Positions 7,312 through 15,397 of a DNA stretch of 64,000 bases are shown piece after piece. Both the position numbers and the translations under genes were made by a program. Within the stretch, counting starts at the first letter, position 1; each line of letters starts with the position of its first letter. Origin of the DNA: a bacterium. GTDB lineage: Bacteria > Patescibacteria > Microgenomatia > UBA1400 > UBA12108. A model generated the notes under the pieces. The model was not told the origin of the DNA and made no database searches. It saw only the letters and a list, made by a program, of their open reading frames with translations. Where the stretch lies: the NCBI GenBank assembly GCA_021788365.1, contig JAJYKS010000004.1:59499-123498 (forward strand), written 5' to 3'.

Positions 7312-8178
7312 ATGAATGAAGAACTACAAAATCTCAAAAGCAAAGTTGCAACTGCCGGCTCGATTTTAATCGCGCTTCCGGAAAATCCATCGCAGGATAT
7401 TGTCGCCGCCGCACTTGCACTCTACCTCTCGCTCACCCAATCTGGCAAACAAGCGTCAGTTGTTGCCGCCTCGGCTCCAGTTGTTCGTGACTCTCACCTC
7501 GTCGGCGTCGACAAGATTGCAACCGACGTTGGTGGTAAAAATTTGGTCATGACGATAGGTGGCCCAGACGATGCCGTGGACAAAGTGACGAGTAATACCG
7601 AGGGTGGCCATCTCAACCTGGTCATTATCCCCAAAAAGGGCACGCCAGGATTAACGCAAAATGATGTCACCTTTTCCTATTCAGGCTCAGCTGCAGATCT
7701 CGTTATAGTCGTTGGCGCCGCCGATCTTAAGGATTTGGGTGCGTTGGCAGAAAAAGAACACGAGGTTTTTGCTAGAGAAAATCTGGTAAATATGAGTAAC
7801 CAAGTTGGATCGTTCGGATCGGTAAACTTGACCGATCCCAGTTCGAGCAATAGCGAACTCGTGACGGCGGTACTTCAGGAGCTAGCCCTCCCCTTAGATG
7901 TAGATATAGCAAACAATCTTATGCGTGGTATCGAAGATGCGACCTCCGGTCTCTCTTCGCCAAACATGACTGCCGATACCTTTGAGGCTTTGGCGGTGCT
8001 GTATCGCACCGGCGCCCGTCGCGTACCACCTGCTGCGGGTGGACATCTAGAGCCAGCTCCCGCCAAGATAGTTTCAGACATGCCGATTGTAGAGCCAACT
8101 CGTCCTGCTCCCCAGCCATCCGCCCAAGCCGATTGGCTCAAGCCCAAAATCTTGACCGCAAAAGACAAAAACCAATAA
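7312..8178 (+). CDS. NrnA-like DHH-family protein without the DHH motif
   Basis: Family members such as NrnA (oligoribonuclease / pAp phosphatase) usually lie near nusA-infB-rbfA. The fold is recognisable in this 288-residue protein: ILIALPENPSQDIVAAALAL (residues 18-37) matches the H-x-NPDGDAIGSALAL segment, DLVIVVGAADLKDLG (129-143) matches the next strand, VNMSNQ then NLTDPSSSNSELV matches INIDHH...NLVDP-ASSTAE, and GIEDATSGLSSPNMT matches the DTG region. The first-motif His/Asp residues and the DHH triad itself (SNQ at 162-164) are replaced, so metal-dependent hydrolysis is unlikely. The C-terminal DHHA1 part is replaced by a Pro-rich tail. It has its own consensus promoter. Its present role is unknown, possibly RNA or nucleotide binding. 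Confidence 0.75.
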   Translation: MNEELQNLKSKVATAGSILIALPENPSQDIVAAALALYLSLTQSGKQASVVAASAPVVRDSHLVGVDKIATDVGGKNLVMTIGGPDDAVDKVTSNTEGGHLNLVIIPKKGTPGLTQNDVTFSYSGSAADLVIVVGAADLKDLGALAEKEHEVFARENLVNMSNQVGSFGSVNLTDPSSSNSELVTAVLQELALPLDVDIANNLMRGIEDATSGLSSPNMTADTFEALAVLYRTGARRVPPAAGGHLEPAPAKIVSDMPIVEPTRPAPQPSAQADWLKPKILTAKDKNQ

Positions 8179-8183
8179 TCCCA

Positions 8184-8212
8184 TTGCGCTTCCGTCTGAT
8201 CTCTTGTACAAT
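8184..8212 (+). promoter_or_regulatory. Promoter of rpsO
   Basis: TTGCGC (8184-8189), a 17-base spacer and TACAAT (8207-8212). The rpsO ATG lies 12 bases after the -10 box, so the leader is only about 5 bases long. Confidence 0.65.
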
Positions 8213-8224
8213 ACCCACCTAGTT

Positions 8225-8491
8225 ATGATCAAATCTGACAGCAAATCCAAAATTATTAAAAAGTTTGCAACTACGAAAGGAGACACTGGGTCCCCCGAGG
8301 TTCAGATTGCACTTCTCACTGAGCGAATCAAAGAGCTCACTGCCCATTTGAAGGTTCACAAGAAGGACAATCACTCTCGTCGCGGGCTGTTGAAGATGGT
8401 TTCCCATCGTCGCCGCCTCTTAAACTACCTAAGAAGTAGTGTTGAGGATCGGTACAAAGCGCTCGTGAAGAGTTTGGATCTCGCGAAATAG
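8225..8491 (+). CDS. rpsO: Small ribosomal subunit protein uS15
   Basis: uS15 binds the central domain of 16S rRNA early in 30S assembly. The 88 residues match the family over their full length, including TGSPEVQIALLTERIKELT and the helical core with HSRRGLLKMVSHRRRLLNYL. The ATG at 8225 (MIKSDS) is chosen over an in-frame ATG at 8204 that overlaps the promoter. As in many bacteria it precedes pnp. Its leader is too short for the E. coli pseudoknot type of S15 autoregulation. Confidence 0.96.
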   Translation: MIKSDSKSKIIKKFATTKGDTGSPEVQIALLTERIKELTAHLKVHKKDNHSRRGLLKMVSHRRRLLNYLRSSVEDRYKALVKSLDLAK

Positions 8492-8507
8492 TTCCCAGTA
8501 AAGTTTC

Positions 8508-10688
8508 ATGAACGTTACCAAAGTAACCACCCAGGTTGGTGGAAAAGATTTAGTACTCGAATACGGCAAGTTTTCCGAACAGGCGAACGCCGCGGTCCTC
8601 GTGACCTACGGCGAAACGGTTGTCCACGTGACGACCGTCATGGCCCACTCAGACACCATGCTCCCGTACTTCCCCCTCAGCGTAGACTTCGCCGAGAAGC
8701 TCTATGCCGGCGGCAAAATCAAAGGCAGCCGTTGGGTCAAGCGTGACGGTCGGCCGAGCGACGAAGCGATCCTGAAAAGCCGCATCATTGACCGCTCCAT
8801 CCGCCCCCTCTTCCCGAGCTATCTTCACCGCGACGTACAAGTTATCGCCACCGTCCTCTCCGCAGATGTGGACAACGACGGCGACATGCCGGCACTAGTC
8901 GCGACCTCCGCCGCGCTCTCCATCTCCGACATTCCCTGGGATGGTCCCATCGCGGCCGTCCGCGTGGGTATGATAGACGGCAAGTTTGTCGCCAACCCTA
9001 CCTACGCCGAACGCGAGACGTCCAAACTGGACCTCATCGTCTCCGGTAGCAAAGCCGCGATCGTCATGGTCGAAGCGGGTGCTAAAGAGGTAACCGAAGC
9101 TGAGACTTTGGAAGCGCTGAAATTCGCCCACGAAGAAATTAAGAAAATTATCGCCACCATTGAAGAATTGGTGAGTAAGGTCGGCAAAAAGAAACAGGAA
9201 TTTGTCGAAGTAGAAACCATTCCCGCCGAGTTGAAAGCCGAAGTAGCCAAAAAAATCCGCGGAGACGTCGAAGCCCGTATGGGTCATCCCGGCGCCGAGG
9301 ACGGCCTCATCGAGGAGGTGGTAGCCTCGCTCAAAGAGACCTACGCCGAAAAACTGGATAGTCACCAGCTTGGCGACATTGTCCACGAAGTTTTGGCAGA
9401 GGTCGCCCGCGACTTGACCATTCATAAAGAGACTCGTGTCGACGGTCGCAAATTGACCGAAATCCGTCCCCTCGAGGCCATGGTAGATCTCTTTCCCCGC
9501 CCGCACGGCTCCGCCATGTTCAAGCGCGGTGAGACGCAGGTAGTCTCCATTACCACCCTTGGCTCACCCTCTTTGGGGCAGATCCTCGAAACCATGACCG
9601 ACGAGCACGTCAAGCGCTACATGCACTTTTACAACATGCCTCCCTACGCCTCAGGCGAAACGGGCCGCTTCGGCGCCCCCGGCCGCCGCGAGATCGGCCA
9701 CGGAGCCCTGGCCGAGCGCGCCCTCGTCCCCGTGCTTCCCCCAGAATCGGAATTTCCCTATGCCATTCAGGTAGTCTCCGAAGTGATGAGTAGCAATGGG
9801 AGTACCTCCCAAGCTTCCATCTGCGGCTCTACCATGTCCCTCATGGCTGCCGGTGTTCCTATCAAGAAGCCGGTTGCCGGTATCGCCATGGGCCTCATGA
9901 CCGATGGAGAAAAATCGGTGGTCCTAACTGACATCGCCGGTGTCGAAGATCACGTTGGCGACATGGATTTCAAGGTGGCAGGAACGAAAGACGGCATTAC
10001 CGCTCTCCAGATGGATATCAAGGTCTCCGGCATCTCGTTTGAGGTTCTGGAAAAAGCTTTGGCGCAGGCCAAAGACGCCCGATTCCAAATTATGGAGGTC
10101 ATGCTCAAGGCTATTCCCGAGCCGAGAAAAACCCTCAGCAAATACGCGCCCAAGATCGTTCAATTTGAGATTCCGAATGACAAGATCGGCGAGGTCATAG
10201 GACCAGGCGGCAAAAACATTCGCCTAATTATGAGTGAGACCGGTACCCAGGTAGACATCGACGACGCGACCGGCGTCGGCGTCGTTACCGTGACGGGTAC
10301 GGCGAACGATGGCCTGGACAAAGCGGTCAACTGGATCAAGGGCATGGTACACGTGCCGGTAGCAGGTGAAGAATACGATGGCCACGTCACCCGCGTTGAG
10401 AGCTATGGTTGCTTCGTCGAATTTACGGCCGGTAAACAAGGCCTCGTCCACGTCTCGCGGATGAGCACCGAATATGTGCAGGACGCGAGTGCGCTGGTCA
10501 AAGTCGGCGACGCCGTCCACGTTTGGGTAAAGGGTGTCGATGATCAAGGGAGAGTAGACCTCTCTATGATCCCACTCGATCAGTTGAAGCCCGAAGCCGA
10601 ACGTCCACCTCGCCGAGATTTTGGTGGCCCACGCCGTGGTGGTTTTAGCCGCGGTGGTGATCGCGGTGGCTTCCGCCCTCGCCGGTAA
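8508..10688 (+). CDS. pnp: Polyribonucleotide nucleotidyltransferase (PNPase)
   Basis: PNPase degrades RNA from the 3' end with phosphate and can add tails in reverse. The 726-residue protein shows the full layout: RNase PH domain 1, the helical linker, RNase PH domain 2 with the catalytic region (SNGSTSQASICGSTMSLMAA), a KH domain (GPGGKNIR) and an S1 domain (EYDGHVTRVESYGCFVEF). A short Arg/Gly-rich tail (GGPRRGGFSRGG...) may add RNA contacts. It begins 16 bases after rpsO with no clear ribosome site. With RNase J and RNase Y also in this window, it gives a Gram-positive-like RNA decay set. Confidence 0.97.
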   Translation: MNVTKVTTQVGGKDLVLEYGKFSEQANAAVLVTYGETVVHVTTVMAHSDTMLPYFPLSVDFAEKLYAGGKIKGSRWVKRDGRPSDEAILKSRIIDRSIRPLFPSYLHRDVQVIATVLSADVDNDGDMPALVATSAALSISDIPWDGPIAAVRVGMIDGKFVANPTYAERETSKLDLIVSGSKAAIVMVEAGAKEVTEAETLEALKFAHEEIKKIIATIEELVSKVGKKKQEFVEVETIPAELKAEVAKKIRGDVEARMGHPGAEDGLIEEVVASLKETYAEKLDSHQLGDIVHEVLAEVARDLTIHKETRVDGRKLTEIRPLEAMVDLFPRPHGSAMFKRGETQVVSITTLGSPSLGQILETMTDEHVKRYMHFYNMPPYASGETGRFGAPGRREIGHGALAERALVPVLPPESEFPYAIQVVSEVMSSNGSTSQASICGSTMSLMAAGVPIKKPVAGIAMGLMTDGEKSVVLTDIAGVEDHVGDMDFKVAGTKDGITALQMDIKVSGISFEVLEKALAQAKDARFQIMEVMLKAIPEPRKTLSKYAPKIVQFEIPNDKIGEVIGPGGKNIRLIMSETGTQVDIDDATGVGVVTVTGTANDGLDKAVNWIKGMVHVPVAGEEYDGHVTRVESYGCFVEFTAGKQGLVHVSRMSTEYVQDASALVKVGDAVHVWVKGVDDQGRVDLSMIPLDQLKPEAERPPRRDFGGPRRGGFSRGGDRGGFRPRR

Positions 10689-10696
10689 TTCTGAGT

Positions 10697-10702
10697 TATA
10701 CT
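10697..10702 (+). promoter_or_regulatory. -10 box of the 10709 gene (leaderless)
   Basis: TATACT ends 6 bases before the ATG at 10709, immediately after the pnp stop codon. No convincing -35 box is visible. Confidence 0.5.
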
Positions 10703-10708
10703 AGTCAC

Positions 10709-11899
10709 ATGGAACCAAACATGCCTCCTACCGAGCCGGTGGCTCCGCAGCCACCCGCACCCCCAACACTTCCTCAGAATGAAGGTAAGTCCAAACGACT
10801 CCTCATGCTAGTAGGTGGTATCGCCGCAATCTTGCTTTCATTAGCGCTAGGTCTATCGCTCTTGGGAAGAAGGGGTAATACCCCGACGTCCTCAGGGGCG
10901 AACCCAAGTCCCTCGGGTGGCGTCATTGCCGGGTGGCCAACCTACACAAGTGCCGCCGACTTTTACACGATCCAGCTCCCTCCCGCGTGGATCGCACTAC
11001 CCCGTACTCCCAATAATCCTCACCTGCTACAGTTCACTTCTCCCGACGGCGCGCTCCTCCAAATTTCAGCAGAAAAAACAACCGCTGGCTCTCTCGACAC
11101 CTATCTTGGCACCTACGACGTAGCACATCAGGCGGATTGGAATAATGGTCCCTCAGAAAAGGCAAATAGCACCAAACAGGTAAAGGTAAATACCTATGAC
11201 GGCTACGAACGAACCGAATTCTGGACAGAGCAAAGTTTGCAAACAGTGGTGACCTACGCAAAAGTCCAAGACGAAGTGTACATTTTTGCACTGATTCCCA
11301 CCGGCGGGAAAAATTCTTTGCCGAACCAGACAGTAGTAAACGACTACCACACCGCGCTGTCTACATTTGCGCTTACCTCCACCGCGCAACTTGGGAAAGA
11401 CTGGAAGACGTATACAAGCACCGCGGTGCCAGGCCTTTCATATCCACCTTTTAGTATCTCGTATCCCCAAACTTGGACCGCGAGCGCGAGTGCAAGTACC
11501 AACGAACTCTCCCTCACGATCTACCGAAATAACTACGAGATAGATATAAGTCAGGCACCGGTTGGAACGTCTGTTTGTCTTTTCTCCGACTCACCCACCT
11601 TCAACGGTTTGTCAGGCGACCTGAGAAACAAACAGTACACCGAACTGACGACAAATAACGGTGTAGTCCTCCGCCGATACTTCAACGCCAATAGTGGGTC
11701 AACCTCTACGATGTATTTCTGCGAACACCAAGCTCAGGGGCTATACTTTGTGACGCCGCTGACCATAGGTGGTCTCGTGTACACCGTTCCTGCTCAGTAT
11801 GATCCCGACGTAATTTCCGAAATGGATACTATCGTCAAAACCCTTGCCCCGGCTCCGTCGTCTTCACCATCCGCCTCACCCACTTCGTCACCCCAATAA
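10709..11899 (+). CDS. Membrane-anchored protein with two PsbP-like repeats
   Basis: The 396-residue protein has a Pro-rich cytoplasmic start, one membrane segment (about residues 31-51, LLMLVGGIAAILLSLALGLSLL) and a large outer part. Two regions repeat the theme FYTIQLPPAW (about 90) and FSISYPQTW (about 247), seen in PsbP/MOG1-like beta sandwiches of exported bacterial proteins. A Ser/Pro-rich tail ends the protein. Function unknown. The domain suggestion rests on these short matches and is tentative. Confidence 0.7.
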   Translation: MEPNMPPTEPVAPQPPAPPTLPQNEGKSKRLLMLVGGIAAILLSLALGLSLLGRRGNTPTSSGANPSPSGGVIAGWPTYTSAADFYTIQLPPAWIALPRTPNNPHLLQFTSPDGALLQISAEKTTAGSLDTYLGTYDVAHQADWNNGPSEKANSTKQVKVNTYDGYERTEFWTEQSLQTVVTYAKVQDEVYIFALIPTGGKNSLPNQTVVNDYHTALSTFALTSTAQLGKDWKTYTSTAVPGLSYPPFSISYPQTWTASASASTNELSLTIYRNNYEIDISQAPVGTSVCLFSDSPTFNGLSGDLRNKQYTELTTNNGVVLRRYFNANSGSTSTMYFCEHQAQGLYFVTPLTIGGLVYTVPAQYDPDVISEMDTIVKTLAPAPSSSPSASPTSSPQ

Positions 11900-11904
11900 A
11901 ATGA

Positions 11905-11910
11905 TAAGAT
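11905..11910 (+). promoter_or_regulatory. -10 box of Lon-like ATPase gene (leaderless)
   Basis: TAAGAT ends 6 bases before the ATG at 11917. The -35 region is poor. Confidence 0.45.
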
Positions 11911-11916
11911 GTATCT

Positions 11917-12981
11917 ATGCCCGATAATGTAAATCAATCTCTCTTTGCGGAAGAGCTCGTCAAATTAAAATCGAAAATCGACGGCGCCAAGCTGCCGGAT
12001 GACCTACGAGGAAAATCCGAGGAAATGCTCGCCCGCCTCCGCCGTATGGTAGATACAGGCAGCTACAGCGCCGAATACGATCGTATTGCCCACTATATTG
12101 AGTGGGTCACGACACTCCCTTGGGGTACCTATACCACCGACCATTTGGATATCGCCGCCGCAGGGGCAGCCATGAATAAAACTCATTATGGCATGCAAGA
12201 AGCCAAAGATCGCATTCTCGAATACGTTGCCACCATGAAGCTGCGCCACGATCAAGGAGGCGAACAAGTAGTACATGCCCCTGCCATTTTCCTGGTTGGC
12301 TTGGTTGGTACAGGGAAAACCACCTTTGCCTACAGTCTCGCCGAGACCCTGGGTCGCAAATTTGCCCGTATCCCGTTCGGTGGCTTGGGGAGCGCGCGAG
12401 ACCTGCGTGGTCGCTCACGGCTGTTTCCAGAGGCAGAGCCAGGAGCTATAGTGAAAGCCATTCGCGACGCTGGCAGCATGAACCCGGTGTTGCTGCTTGA
12501 TGAAATCGACCGCGTCGGTGCAGAGGAGCGGGCAGACATTATGGGTGTCTTGGTAGAGCTCTTGGATCCCACCCAAAACAATCGTTTCCTCGACCACTAC
12601 CTAGACTATCCATTAGATCTCTCACAGGTATTGTTCATCGCGACGGCCAACAACACGACAAATGTGGCAACCGCCGCGCTCGACCGTCTAGAGCTCATTC
12701 AGATGCCCTCATATACCGACGAAGAGAAAATCCACATCGCCGCCGAATTTTTGCTACCCAAAGCCATGAAAGATGCCGGGCTGCTTCCATCACAGCTCTC
12801 GATCGATCCAGCTGTCTGGCCCGTAGTAGCGCGCCCCTTAGGGTTCGACGCCGGCATTCGTACGCTACAGCGCACGATTAGTGCACTAACCCGCCGGGTA
12901 GCTCGCGAAGTTGTAGAAGGTAAGGCGCAATCGGTTACAATAGACGTAAATAATTACAAGACGTATATGAAGGCGTACTAG
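11917..12981 (+). CDS. Lon-like AAA+ ATPase lacking the protease domain
   Basis: The protein matches the central part of Lon: a helical segment with the family motif YIEWVTTLPWGTYT and HYGMQEAKDRILEYVA, then the AAA+ domain. The Walker A motif GLVGTGKTT (128-136) replaces Lon's usual GPPGVGKTS. Walker B LLLDEID has D195 and E196, and the Lon-type segments DLRGRSRLFPEAEPGAIVKA and ATANNTTNV are present. It ends at residue 354 after the small helical domain, where Lon's Ser/Lys protease domain should begin. The large N-terminal domain is absent too. The next gene, ung, starts 18 bases later, so no split protease is adjacent. It may act as an unfoldase, remodeller or adaptor. Confidence 0.85.
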   Translation: MPDNVNQSLFAEELVKLKSKIDGAKLPDDLRGKSEEMLARLRRMVDTGSYSAEYDRIAHYIEWVTTLPWGTYTTDHLDIAAAGAAMNKTHYGMQEAKDRILEYVATMKLRHDQGGEQVVHAPAIFLVGLVGTGKTTFAYSLAETLGRKFARIPFGGLGSARDLRGRSRLFPEAEPGAIVKAIRDAGSMNPVLLLDEIDRVGAEERADIMGVLVELLDPTQNNRFLDHYLDYPLDLSQVLFIATANNTTNVATAALDRLELIQMPSYTDEEKIHIAAEFLLPKAMKDAGLLPSQLSIDPAVWPVVARPLGFDAGIRTLQRTISALTRRVAREVVEGKAQSVTIDVNNYKTYMKAY

Positions 12982-12999
12982 CGCCTAGAGCCAGAGGGC

Positions 13000-13665
13000 A
13001 TGGAAGTAAAAATAGAACCAAGTTGGAAAAGAGTTCTTGAGAAAGAGTTTGATAAAGACTACTTTAAGACACTTACCAAGTTTGTAAAAAATGAATACGA
13101 AAGCCGCACGGTTTACCCGCCGCCCAAGTTTATTTTTCGTGCTTTCGAGTTGACGCCGTTTGATAAAGTCAAAGTTGTCATCTTGGGGCAGGATCCATAT
13201 CACGGCCCGGGGCAGGCCAACGGTCTCTGCTTCGCAGTCAACAAAGGAGTACGACTTCCACCGTCTTTGCAAAACATCTACAAAGAGATTGCTACAGACA
13301 CCGGCAAACCCCCAGTCTACACAGACGGCGACCTCGAAGAGTGGGCCAAACAAGGTGTGCTGCTCTTAAACGCAACGCTGACGGTTTCGGCCCATGAGCC
13401 TGGCTCGCATCAGAACCAGGGTTGGGAACAGTTTACCGATACCGTTGTAAAGGCACTCTCAGAACAAAAAGAAAATCTCGTCTTTATTTTATGGGGCGCA
13501 TATGCCCAAAAGAAAGGAGCGGTAATAGACGAGAATAAACATTTGATCATTCGATCCGCTCACCCCTCACCGTTCTCGGCCGCAAACGGTTTTTTTGGCT
13601 CGCGGCCGTTCACTCGCTGTGACACGTATCTAGTCACGCACGGCGAGGTACCTATTATATGGTGA
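13000..13665 (+). CDS. ung: Uracil-DNA glycosylase (family 1)
   Basis: Ung removes uracil from DNA to start base excision repair. The 221-residue protein has the water-activating motif GQDPYHGPGQ with Asp65, the uracil-binding LLLNATLTV segment and the DNA-intercalation loop HPSPFSAANG with His188. The length matches E. coli Ung (229). The ATG at 13000 follows GAGGGC closely. It begins 18 bases after the Lon-like gene and is probably co-transcribed with it. Confidence 0.97.
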   Translation: MEVKIEPSWKRVLEKEFDKDYFKTLTKFVKNEYESRTVYPPPKFIFRAFELTPFDKVKVVILGQDPYHGPGQANGLCFAVNKGVRLPPSLQNIYKEIATDTGKPPVYTDGDLEEWAKQGVLLLNATLTVSAHEPGSHQNQGWEQFTDTVVKALSEQKENLVFILWGAYAQKKGAVIDENKHLIIRSAHPSPFSAANGFFGSRPFTRCDTYLVTHGEVPIIW

Positions 13666-13676
13666 CTAGATCTCTG

Positions 13677-13682
13677 TATACT
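13677..13682 (+). promoter_or_regulatory. Probable -10 box of rnj
   Basis: TATACT lies 23 bases before the rnj ATG in the 40-base gap after ung. The leader then carries the ribosome site GAAAGGAAA. The -35 region is weak. Confidence 0.4.
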
Positions 13683-13705
13683 GATACTACGAAAGGAAAA
13701 ATTAT

Positions 13706-15358
13706 ATGAATCAGTTAACACCAATTAAAATAGTTCCCCTTGGAGGGATGCCCAACGTGCACGACAATATGTACGTGTATGAATCAGCAACCGACGCATT
13801 TGTCGTCGACTGTGGCATGGGTTTTCCCGAAGAGGGTATCTCGGGAGTAGATCTCACGATTCCCGATATTCGTTACTTAAAAGACAAGCTCAGTAAGCTT
13901 CGCGGGATAGTACTGACGCACGGACACGAAGATCACATCGGGGGTCTACCATACGTGATTCCACAACTAGGAGAGCACATCCCCATCTATGCGAGTAAGC
14001 TGACGGCAGGATTCGTCCGGGAAAAATTTAAGGAATTCGGCCTCGACATCAAAATGATCAACGTGGTGGGAGACCGCCAACCGATCTCGCTAGGTATATT
14101 TCAAGTAAAGATGATTCCAGTAAATCACTCGGTGCCAGATACCAAGCACCTCGTGATTAAAACCCCGTACGGTAACATCTACCATGGCTCAGACTTCAAG
14201 TTCGACTGGACGCCAATTGGCCAAGAAGTGTCGGACATTCAATCGATAACCCGCGCCGGTGCAGAAGGAGTAACGCTCCTGTTATCAGACTGTCTGCGTG
14301 GAGAGAAGGATGGCTATTCTCTCTCGGAATCCATCGTCGAAGAATCGTTTGAGCGCGAGTTCAAGGACGTGGAAAACCGCGTCGTCGTGACCACGATGAG
14401 TAGCAATATCGGTCGCATTCAGCAGGCGCTCTGGGTGGCCAAGAACCATGGCCGCAAAGTGGCTTTTGTTGGTTTCTCAATAGAACGAAACGTCAAAGTC
14501 GCAGCAGAGCTTGGATTTCTGAAAATCCCGCCGCGCCTGGTCATAGACAAGCGCAAAATAGGCTCACTACCGAAGAGCGAACAGTGTTTGATCATAGCCG
14601 GCTCGCAGGGACAGATAGGCTCGTCGCTCGAGAAAATTGCCGCTGGAGAGCACAAGTTGGTACATCTCGACCCTGGCGACAAAGTGGTCTTCTCTGCCGA
14701 CCCTATCCCCGGAAACGAGAGTAACGTCTATCGATTAATAGACATGCTGGCGCACCATGACCTGACAGTTTCCTACTCGGACATTGCCTCCGACCTTCAC
14801 GTTTCCGGCCATGCCTCGAGCAAAGAACTCATGATGCTTATTGGTATGACAAAACCCAAGTATGTAATGCCAACAGGTGGGACCTACCGGCACGCTGTAC
14901 ACTACAGCAAGCTGGCTCAAAAAATGGGAATACCGGCAGACCATGTCATGCTTCCAGAGAATCAAGAGATCATAATCGAGTCAACCGGAGTCGTCCATAC
15001 AGGCGAGACGCTAGACCTCAAAACGGTGTATGTCGAGTCTGGCGAGATTACATGGGCTGACACGCCAATTAAAGAACGTCAGCTTATGTTCCAAGAAGGG
15101 GTGGTTGTGGTGCTACTTACGCTGCCATCACAAGGCGGCGCTTTGGATATAGACATTATTCCCAAAGGAATCACTAAATTCATCGAGCCCGACGTCATGA
15201 AACGGGTAAAAGAAGGTCTACGAGCATCCCTGGGATCAGGAGACATACGCCGTGACGCGTTGTATAGTAAAGAAAAAGTGTCCAAGGAGGTGAGCCGGTT
15301 ATTCGTAAAAGAAATCGGCAAAAATCCGGTGGTCATTCCAATTATTATTGAGGATTGA
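13706..15358 (+). CDS. rnj: Ribonuclease J
   Basis: RNase J is a metallo-beta-lactamase/beta-CASP enzyme with 5'-3' exonuclease and endonuclease activity in mRNA turnover and rRNA maturation. The zinc motif HGHEDHIGG starts at residue 72. Further ligands lie in PVNHSVPD and GSDFKFD, the beta-CASP domain follows with TMSSNIGR, and the late motif SGHAS is present. The C-terminal domain is complete (about 455-550). At 550 residues it has the usual length. The start at 13706 follows GAAAGGAAA. Confidence 0.96.
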   Translation: MNQLTPIKIVPLGGMPNVHDNMYVYESATDAFVVDCGMGFPEEGISGVDLTIPDIRYLKDKLSKLRGIVLTHGHEDHIGGLPYVIPQLGEHIPIYASKLTAGFVREKFKEFGLDIKMINVVGDRQPISLGIFQVKMIPVNHSVPDTKHLVIKTPYGNIYHGSDFKFDWTPIGQEVSDIQSITRAGAEGVTLLLSDCLRGEKDGYSLSESIVEESFEREFKDVENRVVVTTMSSNIGRIQQALWVAKNHGRKVAFVGFSIERNVKVAAELGFLKIPPRLVIDKRKIGSLPKSEQCLIIAGSQGQIGSSLEKIAAGEHKLVHLDPGDKVVFSADPIPGNESNVYRLIDMLAHHDLTVSYSDIASDLHVSGHASSKELMMLIGMTKPKYVMPTGGTYRHAVHYSKLAQKMGIPADHVMLPENQEIIIESTGVVHTGETLDLKTVYVESGEITWADTPIKERQLMFQEGVVVVLLTLPSQGGALDIDIIPKGITKFIEPDVMKRVKEGLRASLGSGDIRRDALYSKEKVSKEVSRLFVKEIGKNPVVIPIIIED

Positions 15359-15370
15359 GCGTGAGCGAAA

Positions 15371-15390
15371 TCCTGAGCGAAGTCGAAGGA
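15371..15390 (+). repeat. Dispersed repeat supplying the ftsK ribosome site
   Basis: TCCTGAGCGAAGTCGAAGGA occurs here and again at 39904-39923. Its last six bases, GAAGGA, stand exactly 7 bases before the ATG in both places (ftsK and rplC). The outer TCCT and AGGA are complementary, so the RNA can form a small hairpin containing the ribosome site. Confidence 0.8.
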
Positions 15391-15397
15391 TTAAACT

